Part shown: one piece after another, positions 1 through 5,506 of the stretch | How positions within the stretch are numbered: the first letter of the stretch is position 1 | Layout: every line of letters begins with the position of its first letter | DNA from: Balneolaceae bacterium | GTDB lineage: Bacteria > Bacteroidota > Rhodothermia > Balneolales > Balneolaceae | DNA: 11,221 nucleotides | Reading direction: 5' to 3' | Assembly: GCA_021767245.1 (NCBI GenBank) | Contig: JAASTO010000072.1 | Location: 1-11,221, forward strand | Notes under the pieces: model-generated | What the model was told of the DNA's origin: nothing | What the model saw: the letters and a program-made list of their open reading frames with translations, nothing else | The model's database searches: none | Position numbers and translations under genes: made by a program

Positions 1-85
1 ATAACAGTCGATATGAAGCACCCCGTCTTGACCGAAGTGCTGAATAGATAATATTGGTATCTAATACAATTTGATAAATTGACAT
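1..85 (-). CDS. PIN-domain toxin-like protein, N-terminal part (cut by window edge)
   Basis: Reading the minus strand from the ATG at 85-83 gives 28 codons that stay open to the window edge. They begin MSIYQIVLDTNIIYSALRS and continue RRGASYRLL. The VLDTN block with Asp9 is the first metal-binding acidic residue of PIN-domain nucleases, and the following SALRS-RRGAS-RLL pattern is what I know from the COG1569/TIGR00305 'putative PIN family toxin' group. Members are Mg-dependent RNases, usually the toxin of a type II toxin-antitoxin pair. An in-frame TAA lies 9 nt upstream, so this ATG is the first possible start. The gene begins only about 60 nt after the attC core at 141-147, so it is the first gene of the next integron-type cassette and there is no room for an antitoxin gene ahead of it; any antitoxin must lie downstream, outside the window. 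Only the N-terminus is seen, so the remaining acidic residues cannot be checked. Confidence 0.8.
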   Translation of the reverse strand, partial: MSIYQIVLDTNIIYSALRSRRGASYRLL

Positions 86-107
86 ATGGTATTATATGCA
101 ATACCAT
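86..107 (-). promoter_or_regulatory. Perfect palindrome abutting the PIN gene start (candidate operator)
   Basis: ATGGTATT (86-93) and AATACCAT (100-107) form a perfect 8-bp inverted repeat with a 6-nt spacer, ending one base before the PIN start codon. It covers the candidate -10 hexamer described separately. This layout is typical of toxin-antitoxin autoregulation, where a repressor blocks the promoter. The operator function is inference. Confidence 0.5.
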
Positions 108-119
108 AAAAAGTAACAA
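91..119 (-). promoter_or_regulatory. Candidate promoter for the PIN-domain gene
   Basis: On the minus strand, TTGTTA (119-114) and a consensus TATAAT (96-91) are separated by exactly 17 nt, a sigma-70-like layout. Transcription would be expected to start about 6-7 nt beyond the -10, that is at or next to the ATG at 85, implying a leaderless or nearly leaderless mRNA. The promoter lies inside the cassette, so the toxin would carry its own transcription signal. It resembles the classical sigma-70 pattern more than the Bacteroidota TTG/TAnnTTTG pattern, which would fit a foreign origin. Confidence 0.45.
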
Positions 120-140
120 GTGACGATTTAGTTTTAGGTA

Positions 141-261
141 GGCTAACGATCTGGCAAATAAGCGGCGCGGAAATTGAATTTTAGTAAAAGTCACAAAATG
201 AATTTACAGGAAATTTGGTAGCCAAGCTTCATCCGCGTCCGCTTAATTTGCTTTGTTAGCT
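141..261 (-). other. attC: Integron attC recombination site (59-base-element type)
   Basis: Read on the minus strand the site has all attC parts in order. R'' is AGCTAAC (261-255); AAAG follows; the L'' arm runs 250-233; a 62-nt terminal loop lies at 232-171; the L' arm is CCGCGCCGCTTATTTG (170-155); a 7-nt spacer follows; R' is GTTAGCC (147-141). The two arms pair as CAAAT/ATTTG, AAGCGG/CCGCTT and CGCGG/CCGCG. Two extra unpaired bases, minus-strand T at 245 and A at 238, lie on the R''-side arm only, separated by 6 bp. These are the positions of the extrahelical bases in well-studied attC sites such as that of aadA7, and they fix the orientation as that of the neighbouring minus-strand genes. 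The loop has a secondary stem (171-175/201-205 and 178-182/195-199). At about 121 bp it is within the usual attC length range. It starts 14 bp after the lipoprotein stop codon, the normal position in a cassette. Confidence 0.87.
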
Positions 262-275
262 GGCTGGCTTTCGAA

Positions 276-941
276 TTAATTTTCAAAACCCTTAATTACT
301 CGATATCTAATTTCAGTAGAAGAGGCTTCCAAAACTTCAATTCTCGCACCCTTGAAAGCAATAAGTCCCTCACCGTTATCATCTAATTCATATTCAACAT
401 TTTGAGTAAAGGCTGGTCTTGCAATGTTGTTATTGTATTCTCTATATAAGACTTTGATCTGATTATCAGTAAGCCCTTGATAAACCAATTCAAGTTTAAA
501 TCCACCTGATTGCGTTGGTATACTTTCGGCATCTTCATAGGCAACTTCAGGTTGTAAATTTCTCCAACTGCTATTCATACTCGAAATGTCTTTAATCCGA
601 TCTAATTTCCCATCTTCATTTTGATCACTTAAAAGAATTCCAGGAAAATTAACTGTGCCATAAGGTTGATAAACAAGAACTCCATCCATTGTCATAGAAG
701 TAAGTGAGGTACTTGCGGGAATTTCAGCCATTGAGCTTTTTACACTTTCTGTTAATCTGATTGCTTCTATTTCCTGATAGTCAAATTCTGTATAAATAGT
801 ACTTCCTACATCCGTGGAACTTTCTTGATTAATTTCTGGAATTTTTCCCTGTCTGTAAGTTGTAACATTCTGAAATTGAGGAATAGACATTGACACACAA
901 CCTGTTAGCATCAATGACAAAAGAAGTAGTTTAATTTTCAT
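276..941 (-). CDS. Small lipoprotein of unknown function, cassette-borne
   Basis: This 221-residue protein starts MKIKLLLLSLMLTGCVSM, a short lipoprotein signal peptide with lipobox LTGC and the lipidated Cys at residue 15; it should be anchored in a membrane facing the periplasm. I do not recognise a family. A stretch around residue 105 reads DQNEDGKLDRI, an EF-hand-like or dockerin-like DxNxDGxxD calcium loop. The rest looks like a soluble beta-rich domain ending IRYRVIKGFEN. The start at 941 was chosen over an in-frame TTG at 953 because the signal peptide begins there and a GGGAG Shine-Dalgarno (951-947) precedes it at good spacing. It follows the HEPN-like gene after 22 nt and is followed by attC 14 nt beyond its stop, so it is the last gene of a two-gene cassette. 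It has no promoter of its own that I can see. Confidence 0.85.
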   Translation of the reverse strand: MKIKLLLLSLMLTGCVSMSIPQFQNVTTYRQGKIPEINQESSTDVGSTIYTEFDYQEIEAIRLTESVKSSMAEIPASTSLTSMTMDGVLVYQPYGTVNFPGILLSDQNEDGKLDRIKDISSMNSSWRNLQPEVAYEDAESIPTQSGGFKLELVYQGLTDNQIKVLYREYNNNIARPAFTQNVEYELDDNGEGLIAFKGARIEVLEASSTEIRYRVIKGFEN

Positions 942-963
942 GGTGTCTCCCAAATAAGATGTA

Positions 964-1641
964 TTAAAAGCGATTTATTTTTAAATATTTTTCGAATAAT
1001 TGATCAACTGTTTTATGTGGTTTAGAATTAGAAAACAGTTTGTTCGTTTTCTTTTCTTTGGCAAGTTCTCCATCAAAGTCTTCAATTCTTGAGTAAATTA
1101 AATCATGTTGATAGTCTTTGTTTTTCTTAAGGAAATTTATCGTATGAATACGCCAGGGATCAATTTTTTCTCCAAACTCAACAAGAAAATCCCAGTATAT
1201 TGAAACGAGAATTTGCAGGTAGTTAAATGACTCTTCTAAAAAGTTGTCTGGTATTTTGATAGTTTTAAATTTATCTGAGTTATGAGACAAATAGATTTCA
1301 GAGACCATTTCTCCTTTTTCATTTGTATAAATTGTCCCTCCAGTTAACTCAGAGACACCTTCTTTAAGAGCAATGTTTCTGAATTCTACGAAATAGGTAG
1401 AAAACTCGTAAATCTGAAATTTCTCTTTTTGTTTTTCATACCAATGCTCAAAGCCATTAAACTCATTGTTATTTCTGCACATTTTTTGAAGGACCAATGT
1501 GAAGCTTCTGGCAGCAGACAAAAATGCACTCAAATAATATTCTGTTTCAGACCTATTTATTGGTTCAGTTGAAGAGTGCTTTAACTTCTCAAAGAAGAAA
1601 TCAGCTTCATTAATCTTATTTGTGACTGCGTGAATATTCAT
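964..1641 (-). CDS. Hypothetical HEPN-like helical protein, cassette-borne
   Basis: This is a 225-residue, mostly helical, charged, soluble protein with no signal peptide or membrane segment. Residues 36-52 (YYLSAFLSAARSFTLVLQ), then FEHWYEKQKEKF and FVEFRNIALKEG, follow the pattern of uncharacterised HEPN-like proteins in which a helix is followed by a conserved FxxxRNxxxHE stretch. Here the R-N pair is kept (R88, N89) but the His position is Lys93, so if it is a HEPN relative the RNase motif is degenerate. The family call is inference at low certainty. An alternative in-frame ATG at 1665 would add MLAGFFYE; those codons are made from the cassette core GTTAGCTGGC itself. I prefer 1641, although neither start has a clear ribosome binding site. 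It is the first gene of the cassette, 22 nt ahead of the lipoprotein gene, and is visibly AT-rich. Confidence 0.8.
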   Translation of the reverse strand: MNIHAVTNKINEADFFFEKLKHSSTEPINRSETEYYLSAFLSAARSFTLVLQKMCRNNNEFNGFEHWYEKQKEKFQIYEFSTYFVEFRNIALKEGVSELTGGTIYTNEKGEMVSEIYLSHNSDKFKTIKIPDNFLEESFNYLQILVSIYWDFLVEFGEKIDPWRIHTINFLKKNKDYQHDLIYSRIEDFDGELAKEKKTNKLFSNSKPHKTVDQLFEKYLKINRF

Positions 1642-1653
1642 TTCGTAAAAAAA

Positions 1654-1663
1654 GCCAGCTAAC
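1654..1663 (-). other. Cassette junction core site GTTAGCTGGC
   Basis: The minus-strand sequence GTTAGCTGGC is the 5' boundary of the cassette and matches the integron core GTTRRRY apart from one base. The DNA 5' of it on the minus strand (1664-1862) shows no attC hairpin, so this is either an attI-type site or a secondary insertion site. No integron integrase gene is seen between here and the korB end. Confidence 0.6.
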
Positions 1664-1669
1664 ATAATA

Positions 1670-1822
1670 TTATCCGAACAAGGGTTTTGTTAGGACGCGG
1701 TGGATAAGATCCACGAATCGCCATTTACACGCATCATTCGGTGATATTGGGATGTTATCCGTCTTATTAGGCGGATAAAGTCGCCGGATAACACCCATCT
1801 TATTTACACAAAAGATAACACC
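1670..1822. repeat. Cluster of TTATCCG / CGGATAA motifs beside the cassette junction
   Basis: The gap between korB and the cassette contains TTATCCG at 1670-1676 and 1755-1761, CGGATAA at 1772-1778 and 1785-1791, and a variant TGGATAAG at 1701-1708. The copies at 1755-1761 and 1772-1778 are the ends of a 24-bp near-palindrome (1755-1778), and GTTATCCG (1754-1761) also pairs with CGGATAAC (1785-1792). GATAACACC occurs as a direct repeat at 1787-1795 and 1814-1822. GTGGAT-AAG-ATCCAC at 1700-1714 is a perfect 6-bp inverted repeat. I do not recognise the element. Binding sites for a recombinase or regulator, or an attI-like region, are possible. It has no T-tract, so it is not an obvious terminator for korB. 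Confidence 0.55.
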
Positions 1823-1862
1823 TTAAGCATCAGTTGCAAGAAAGTATAGAAGGAGCCGCTGT

Positions 1863-2939
1863 TTAGCTAACCTCCCAGGTTTCCGGTCCCTGTAGTAAGG
1901 CATTTAGATCCGGCTTATTGCGTTTGAGGGCTTCGGCATTTTGTATGGTCACGCCTTCATCATAAGTCGGGCGGTCCACGTCATATAACACGCCAAAGGG
2001 TCTCGGGAATTTCAGGTGTTCGCTGTTGTGCGGATGCTCAAAGAATCGGGTAAGCAGATCGGCTTTGGTCTTGTCTTTTTCATCATGTACCCAAAGGTCA
2101 TCTTTGGAATACTCACTACCCAGTTCTACGACTTCGGGGGTGAGCCCGTCCAGGCGAAGGCCTTTCTCATTTTCCGATCCGAATATCAGCGGCTCGCCAT
2201 GCTCCACGTAAATGGTCTCACGGGGGCGGGATTTCTTATCCGTGAATAACTCAAAGGCTCCGTCATTGAATACGATACAGTTTTGCAGGATCTCCAGCAT
2301 GGAGGTGCCTTTGTGTTCGCTGGCCCGCAGCAGCATTTTCTGAAGATGCTTGGGATCACGGTCCATGGCCCGGGCTATAAAAGTGCCATCAGCCCCCATA
2401 CTCAGCTGCAGCGGATTGAAGGGATGGTCGATGGAACCAAAGGGCGTCGATTTCGAAACGGTGCCTTCCGGGGCTGTTGGGGAATACTGGCCTTTGGTCA
2501 GCCCATAGATCTGATTGTTGAACAACAGCAGGTTCACGTCCACATTACGGCGCAACAGCTGCACAAAATGGTTGGCTCCAATGGATAGGGAGTCGCCGTC
2601 TCCGGTGATGATCCAGACGCTGAGCTCAGGGCGGGAAACTTTCAGTCCGGTGGCAATGGCCGGGGCTCTTCCGTGAATGGAGTGCATGCCAAAAGTATCC
2701 ATGTAATAGGGGAAACGGGCGGCACAACCGATACCGGAAATGAAGACGATATCTTTCTTGAGGACCCCGATATCAGGCATCACGTTTTGTACCTGCTTCA
2801 GGATGGTGTAATCACCGCAACCGGGGCACCACCGTACATCCTGATCCGAAGAAAAGTCCTTGGAACTGTACTTCGGAATGCCATTTGATCCGTTAGCATT
2901 TCCGTTTTTTAATGTATCTGTGTTCGTTTTTGTGGTCAT
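1863..2939 (-). CDS. korB: 2-oxoacid:ferredoxin oxidoreductase (2-oxoglutarate type), beta subunit
   Basis: This 358-residue protein is the catalytic TPP-binding subunit of a 2-oxoacid:ferredoxin oxidoreductase. The enzyme reversibly decarboxylates 2-oxoglutarate (or a related 2-oxoacid) with CoA to the acyl-CoA, passing electrons to ferredoxin. The first half carries WCPGCGDY (C38, C41), GIGCAAR (C72) and QNC (C221), the four Cys expected to hold the [4Fe-4S] cluster. The TPP/Mg motif runs GDGDSLSIGANH (113-124) to N141-N142, followed by IYGLTKGQYSPT, typical of KorB. The first 25 residues are a low-complexity N/G/T-rich extension. It lies 14 nt after korA, with GAGAG as a weak ribosome binding site, so the two are cotranscribed. 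Substrate preference cannot be read for certain; 2-oxoglutarate is the usual assignment for this two-subunit type. Confidence 0.95.
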   Translation of the reverse strand: MTTKTNTDTLKNGNANGSNGIPKYSSKDFSSDQDVRWCPGCGDYTILKQVQNVMPDIGVLKKDIVFISGIGCAARFPYYMDTFGMHSIHGRAPAIATGLKVSRPELSVWIITGDGDSLSIGANHFVQLLRRNVDVNLLLFNNQIYGLTKGQYSPTAPEGTVSKSTPFGSIDHPFNPLQLSMGADGTFIARAMDRDPKHLQKMLLRASEHKGTSMLEILQNCIVFNDGAFELFTDKKSRPRETIYVEHGEPLIFGSENEKGLRLDGLTPEVVELGSEYSKDDLWVHDEKDKTKADLLTRFFEHPHNSEHLKFPRPFGVLYDVDRPTYDEGVTIQNAEALKRNKPDLNALLQGPETWEVS

Positions 2940-2953
2940 GATAAGCGACTCTC

Positions 2954-4825
2954 TTATGATTCTGTAACTGTTTGTTTTTCGGAGAGGATATTCAGGATCG
3001 AGTCTTTGAGTTCCTGCACGCCAAAGGGCCGGCCTTTGATCTTGTTGATCGGTTTGGCAGGGATCAGAAACTCATCTCTGATCAGGCGTACCAGTTGCCC
3101 GTTGTTGATCTCGGGTACGATCACCCTTTCAAATCCCCTCAGCAGTTCTTCAAGATTTCTTGGAAAGGGACTGATATAATTCAGGTGTGCGTGAGAGATA
3201 TCCATGCCATCACGCCGAAGCTGTCCCACTGCCGTTCGGATACTTCCATAGGTTGATCCCCAGCCAAGTACCAGCACTTCACCGGTGGTGTTGCCCTGAT
3301 CGATCTTCTGAAGGGGGATGAAATCAGCCACTTTGTTTCGCTTGGCCTCACGCAGTTTCACCATCTTCTCATGGTTATCAGGGTCGTAGGAGACGTTACC
3401 GGTTCCATCTTCTTTCTCGAGTCCGCCCACGCGGTGCTCGATCCCTTCGGTTCCCGGAATAGCCCAGGAACGAACGTGATTTTCGTCCCGAAGGTAGGGG
3501 AGGAAGGGTTCGTCACTGTTCTCACGGGGCGGTTCAAACCGTACCTTGATATCTTTCAGGTCTTTTTCTTGTGGAAATTTCCAGGGTTCGGATCCATTGG
3601 CCAGGTAGCCGTCCGACAAATACATGACCGGGATCATATGTTCGAGGGCAATGCGGCAGGCTTCAAAGGCCATGTTAAAGCAATCGGCCGGAGATTTAGG
3701 CGCAACGATCACCATGGGGCTTTCACCATTACGGCCGTACATTGCCTGCAAAAGATCCGCCTGTTCCGTTTTAGTGGGCATACCTGTTGACGGCCCGGCA
3801 CGCTGAATATTCAAGACAACTAACGGGAGTTCCAGCATGACGGCCAGTCCCATAGCTTCCCCCTTGAGGGCGATACCGGGACCGGAGGAACTCGTCACTC
3901 CAATATGTCCGCCAAAGGCCGCACCGATAGCAGAGGAAACCGCGGCGATCTCATCTTCTGCCTGAAAGGTGGTGACTCCAAAATTCTTGTGGCGGGAAAG
4001 TCCGTGCAGGATATCGGAAGCCGGGGTAATAGGGTAGGAGCCGAAAAATAATGGAAGGCCACTTTTTTGCGTGGCTGCAACCAGGCCCAATACGGTCGAT
4101 TCATTACCGGTGATATTGCGATAGGTGCCGGGTTTGAGATCCGCTTCTTCTACCGTATACCGGGAACTGAAGATCTCAGCCGTTTCTCCAAAATGATAGC
4201 CGGTCTTCAGCACGTTCACGTTTGCGTCAGCGATCCGGGGTTCCTTACCGAATTTCTTTTGCAGGAATTTGATGGTCGGCTCCACCGGACGGTTGTACAT
4301 CCAGAACAAAAGTCCCAGAACAAACATGTTTTTGCAGCGGTCCACTTCCTTATATGAGAGGTCGGTCTCTGACAGCGCCTCTTTGGTCATACTGCTCACA
4401 TCCACTTCATACACGCGGTAGGAATCCAGAGAACCATCTTCCAGCGGATTCTCCCCCTCCGGATATTTGGCGAGATTCAAATTCTTTTTATCAAATCCGT
4501 CTATATTGGCTATGATGATCCCGCCTTTTTTAAGCAGGGAAAGATTGGCTTTCAGAGCCGCTGAATTCATGACCACGAGCACATCACAGACATCACCCGG
4601 AGTCATGATCTCCGTACTTCCAAAATGAAGCTGGAAAGAAGAAACGCCGGGGACGGTGCCGGCCGGGGCGCGAATTTCAGCCGGGAATTCGGGAAGGGTT
4701 CTGAGGTCGTTGCCGAGAAGGGCGGTGGTGTTTGTGAATAGCGAGCCCGTGAGCTGCATCCCATCTCCGGAATCTCCGGCAAATCGGATGGTTACTTCTT
4801 CACGAACCTGATCTTTGGTTGTCAT
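2954..4825 (-). CDS. korA: 2-oxoacid:ferredoxin oxidoreductase, fused gamma+alpha subunit
   Basis: The protein is 623 residues and combines two subunits that are separate genes in four-subunit enzymes. Residues 1-215 are the gamma domain, opening with IRFAGDSGDGMQLTG (13-27). From about 240 the alpha (pyrimidine-binding) domain follows, with YPITPASD (264-271), QAEDEIAA (289-295) and the substrate/TPP region RAGPSTGMPTKTEQADL (342-358). The C-terminal domain has GWGSTYGSIR (521-530) and PEINNGQLVRLIRDEF (571-586). It has no ferredoxin domain, so an external ferredoxin is needed. It pairs with KorB, encoded just downstream. I chose the ATG at 4825 (MTTKDQVREE): an in-frame ATG at 4981 would add 52 residues with no likeness to the family, and translation there would run through the presumed leader and its hairpin. 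AAGG lies upstream as a weak ribosome binding site. Confidence 0.95.
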   Translation of the reverse strand: MTTKDQVREEVTIRFAGDSGDGMQLTGSLFTNTTALLGNDLRTLPEFPAEIRAPAGTVPGVSSFQLHFGSTEIMTPGDVCDVLVVMNSAALKANLSLLKKGGIIIANIDGFDKKNLNLAKYPEGENPLEDGSLDSYRVYEVDVSSMTKEALSETDLSYKEVDRCKNMFVLGLLFWMYNRPVEPTIKFLQKKFGKEPRIADANVNVLKTGYHFGETAEIFSSRYTVEEADLKPGTYRNITGNESTVLGLVAATQKSGLPLFFGSYPITPASDILHGLSRHKNFGVTTFQAEDEIAAVSSAIGAAFGGHIGVTSSSGPGIALKGEAMGLAVMLELPLVVLNIQRAGPSTGMPTKTEQADLLQAMYGRNGESPMVIVAPKSPADCFNMAFEACRIALEHMIPVMYLSDGYLANGSEPWKFPQEKDLKDIKVRFEPPRENSDEPFLPYLRDENHVRSWAIPGTEGIEHRVGGLEKEDGTGNVSYDPDNHEKMVKLREAKRNKVADFIPLQKIDQGNTTGEVLVLGWGSTYGSIRTAVGQLRRDGMDISHAHLNYISPFPRNLEELLRGFERVIVPEINNGQLVRLIRDEFLIPAKPINKIKGRPFGVQELKDSILNILSEKQTVTES

Positions 4826-4848
4826 AGCAATAAGCCTTTTTGAGTCGT

Positions 4849-4870
4849 AAAAAAACAGTAGTAAACTACT
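4849..4870 (-). promoter_or_regulatory. Hairpin plus T-tract in the korA leader (possible attenuator)
   Basis: On the minus strand AGTAGT-TT-ACTACT (4870-4857) is a perfect inverted repeat followed by G and seven T (4855-4849), 24 nt before the korA start codon. A stem directly followed by a T run resembles an intrinsic terminator or attenuator, but the stem is short and AT-rich, so it could equally be an operator. Function is inference. Confidence 0.35.
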
Positions 4871-4995
4871 CCTGATAAGATATGAAATACATCGTTTAAC
4901 TGTGGGCGTTTGAGCCCGGAAAATTACGATCAAATATTCTTCGGGAAGGCCGGCAGTTATTGGCCTCAAACTATTAGTCAAATGTTATAATCCAG

Positions 4996-5068
4996 CAACC
5001 TCGCAGCGTCCGAAAGACCTGCGAGCGTTGCGACGATGCACTGGTAAGAATCTTTGGACACTCGCAGG
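4996..5068. repeat. REP-like hairpin with CTCGCAG/CTGCGAG arms
   Basis: CAAC-CTCGCAG-c-GTC (4996-5010) pairs with GAC-CTGCGAG-c-GTTG (5016-5030) around a CGAAA loop, giving a 14-bp stem with two single-base bulges. A further CTCGCAGG lies at 5061-5068. Very similar CTCGCAGGT...ACCTGCGAG hairpins are widespread intergenic repeats in Bacteroidota; that link is from memory and not checked here. Confidence 0.55.
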
Positions 5069-5142
5069 TTCTGCATTAGTGCTTATTCAACTGATAAGCT
5101 TTATTTACAACCGAACTATGGTCAAGAATTAGTTGTATTGAT

Positions 5143-5205
5143 GCCCCAGGCTCAGATGTTTTGAGGCAGAGCCTCGGCGGGGCATTCCGGAGCGGAGCAC
5201 CGGAA
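5143..5205. repeat. Two adjacent GC-rich hairpins
   Basis: TGCCCC (5143-5148) pairs with GGGGCA (5179-5184) and, inside it, AGGCTC (5149-5154) pairs with GAGCCT (5169-5174). Directly abutting is TTCCGG (5185-5190), nine bases, then CCGGAA (5200-5205). The GC-rich structure stands out from the AT-richer surroundings and looks like a compact intergenic repeat rather than a terminator, since no T-tract follows on either strand. Confidence 0.5.
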
Positions 5206-5446
5206 CGAGGGGTCAGGTGGGTTCTCAACGTATATTGGCATCATTTTGGTCAGTTCAACTCACAAATCGATCAATCGGTCCATCAGTTAATCGTGGTTCT
5301 TTTTTTCTGAACGACCGAATCACCGATAGACCGATCTGCGATGGATGATTTATACCATAATCGGAAAGTCATCCTGATCCGCTGGGAAGTGGAACAGCTT
5401 GACCGCCTATGAGAACGCATCGCAGTTCACTTCTACATCAGCCAAA

Positions 5447-5481
5447 TAAAAAACCCCGATCAGTCATAAAACAGATCGGGG
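5447..5481 (-). terminator. Rho-independent terminator after the yqaE-like gene
   Basis: On the minus strand CCCCGATC (5481-5474), a 12-nt loop and GATCGGGG (5461-5454) form a perfect 8-bp stem. It is followed by TTTTTT and a T-rich tail (5453-5447). It lies 25 nt past the stop codon at 5507 and closes the minus-strand amidohydrolase/4-TM/YqaE cluster. Confidence 0.9.
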
Positions 5482-5506
5482 CTGAAGAGCTTAATGTCTG
5501 TTCAGG

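Larger units (their letters stand above)
147..1662 (-). mobile_element. Integron-type gene cassette (two genes plus attC)
   Basis: Integron cassettes are bounded by cleavage between G and TT of the GTTRRRY core. On the minus strand a core GTTAGCTGGC lies at 1663-1654 and the next core GTTAGCC at 147-141, so the excisable unit is about 1516 bp. The R'' end of this cassette's attC reads GCCAGCTAAC (264-255), the exact 10-bp complement of GTTAGCTGGC at its other end. In the excised circle these two become the paired R''/R' arms of one attC, whereas in the present linear context R'' matches the neighbouring R' over only 6 bp. That is strong internal evidence that the two ends belong together. The contents are a HEPN-like hypothetical gene and a lipoprotein gene, both AT-rich compared with the kor genes next door. 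No integrase gene is visible. Confidence 0.78.
4826..5453. other. Long gene-free intergenic stretch with short inverted repeats
   Basis: I find no credible coding region on either strand here. The korA-proximal part should hold the korA promoter, but I cannot place one confidently. The middle is dominated by REP-like hairpins (4996-5030, 5143-5205), listed separately. Around 5269-5343 there are ATCGGTC/GACCGAT repeats (5274-5280 with 5329-5335), GTTC-9-GAAC (5296-5312) and CTGCGATG (5336-5343), whose complement CATCGCAG lies at 5418-5425. A 23-codon frame from 5341 has no recognisable product. Confidence 0.6.

Noticed and set aside
942..953. TTG start at 953 for the cassette lipoprotein
   Set aside because: The ATG at 941 has a GGGAG ribosome binding site and begins a clean signal peptide.
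1664..1694. CCTAAC (minus 1694-1689) and GTTAGC (minus 1663-1658) as a second, short attC
   Set aside because: Only 25 nt lie between them and there are no pairing L arms, well below the size and structure of a real attC.
1754..1792. GTTATCCG...CGGATAAC as the korB terminator
   Set aside because: No T-tract on the minus strand and repeated motifs around it; it fits a binding-site cluster better.
2016..4357. Several plus-strand open frames of 60-139 codons opposite korA and korB
   Set aside because: They are antisense shadows of well-conserved oxidoreductase genes and show no family features.
4826..4981. N-terminal extension of KorA from the ATG at 4981
   Set aside because: The added 52 residues do not resemble the gamma domain, and the region carries the leader hairpin; the family start is MTTKDQ at 4825.
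5341..5412. Short plus-strand frame starting MDDLYHNRKVILIRW
   Set aside because: Only 23 codons, no ribosome binding site, no recognisable family, inside a repeat-rich stretch.
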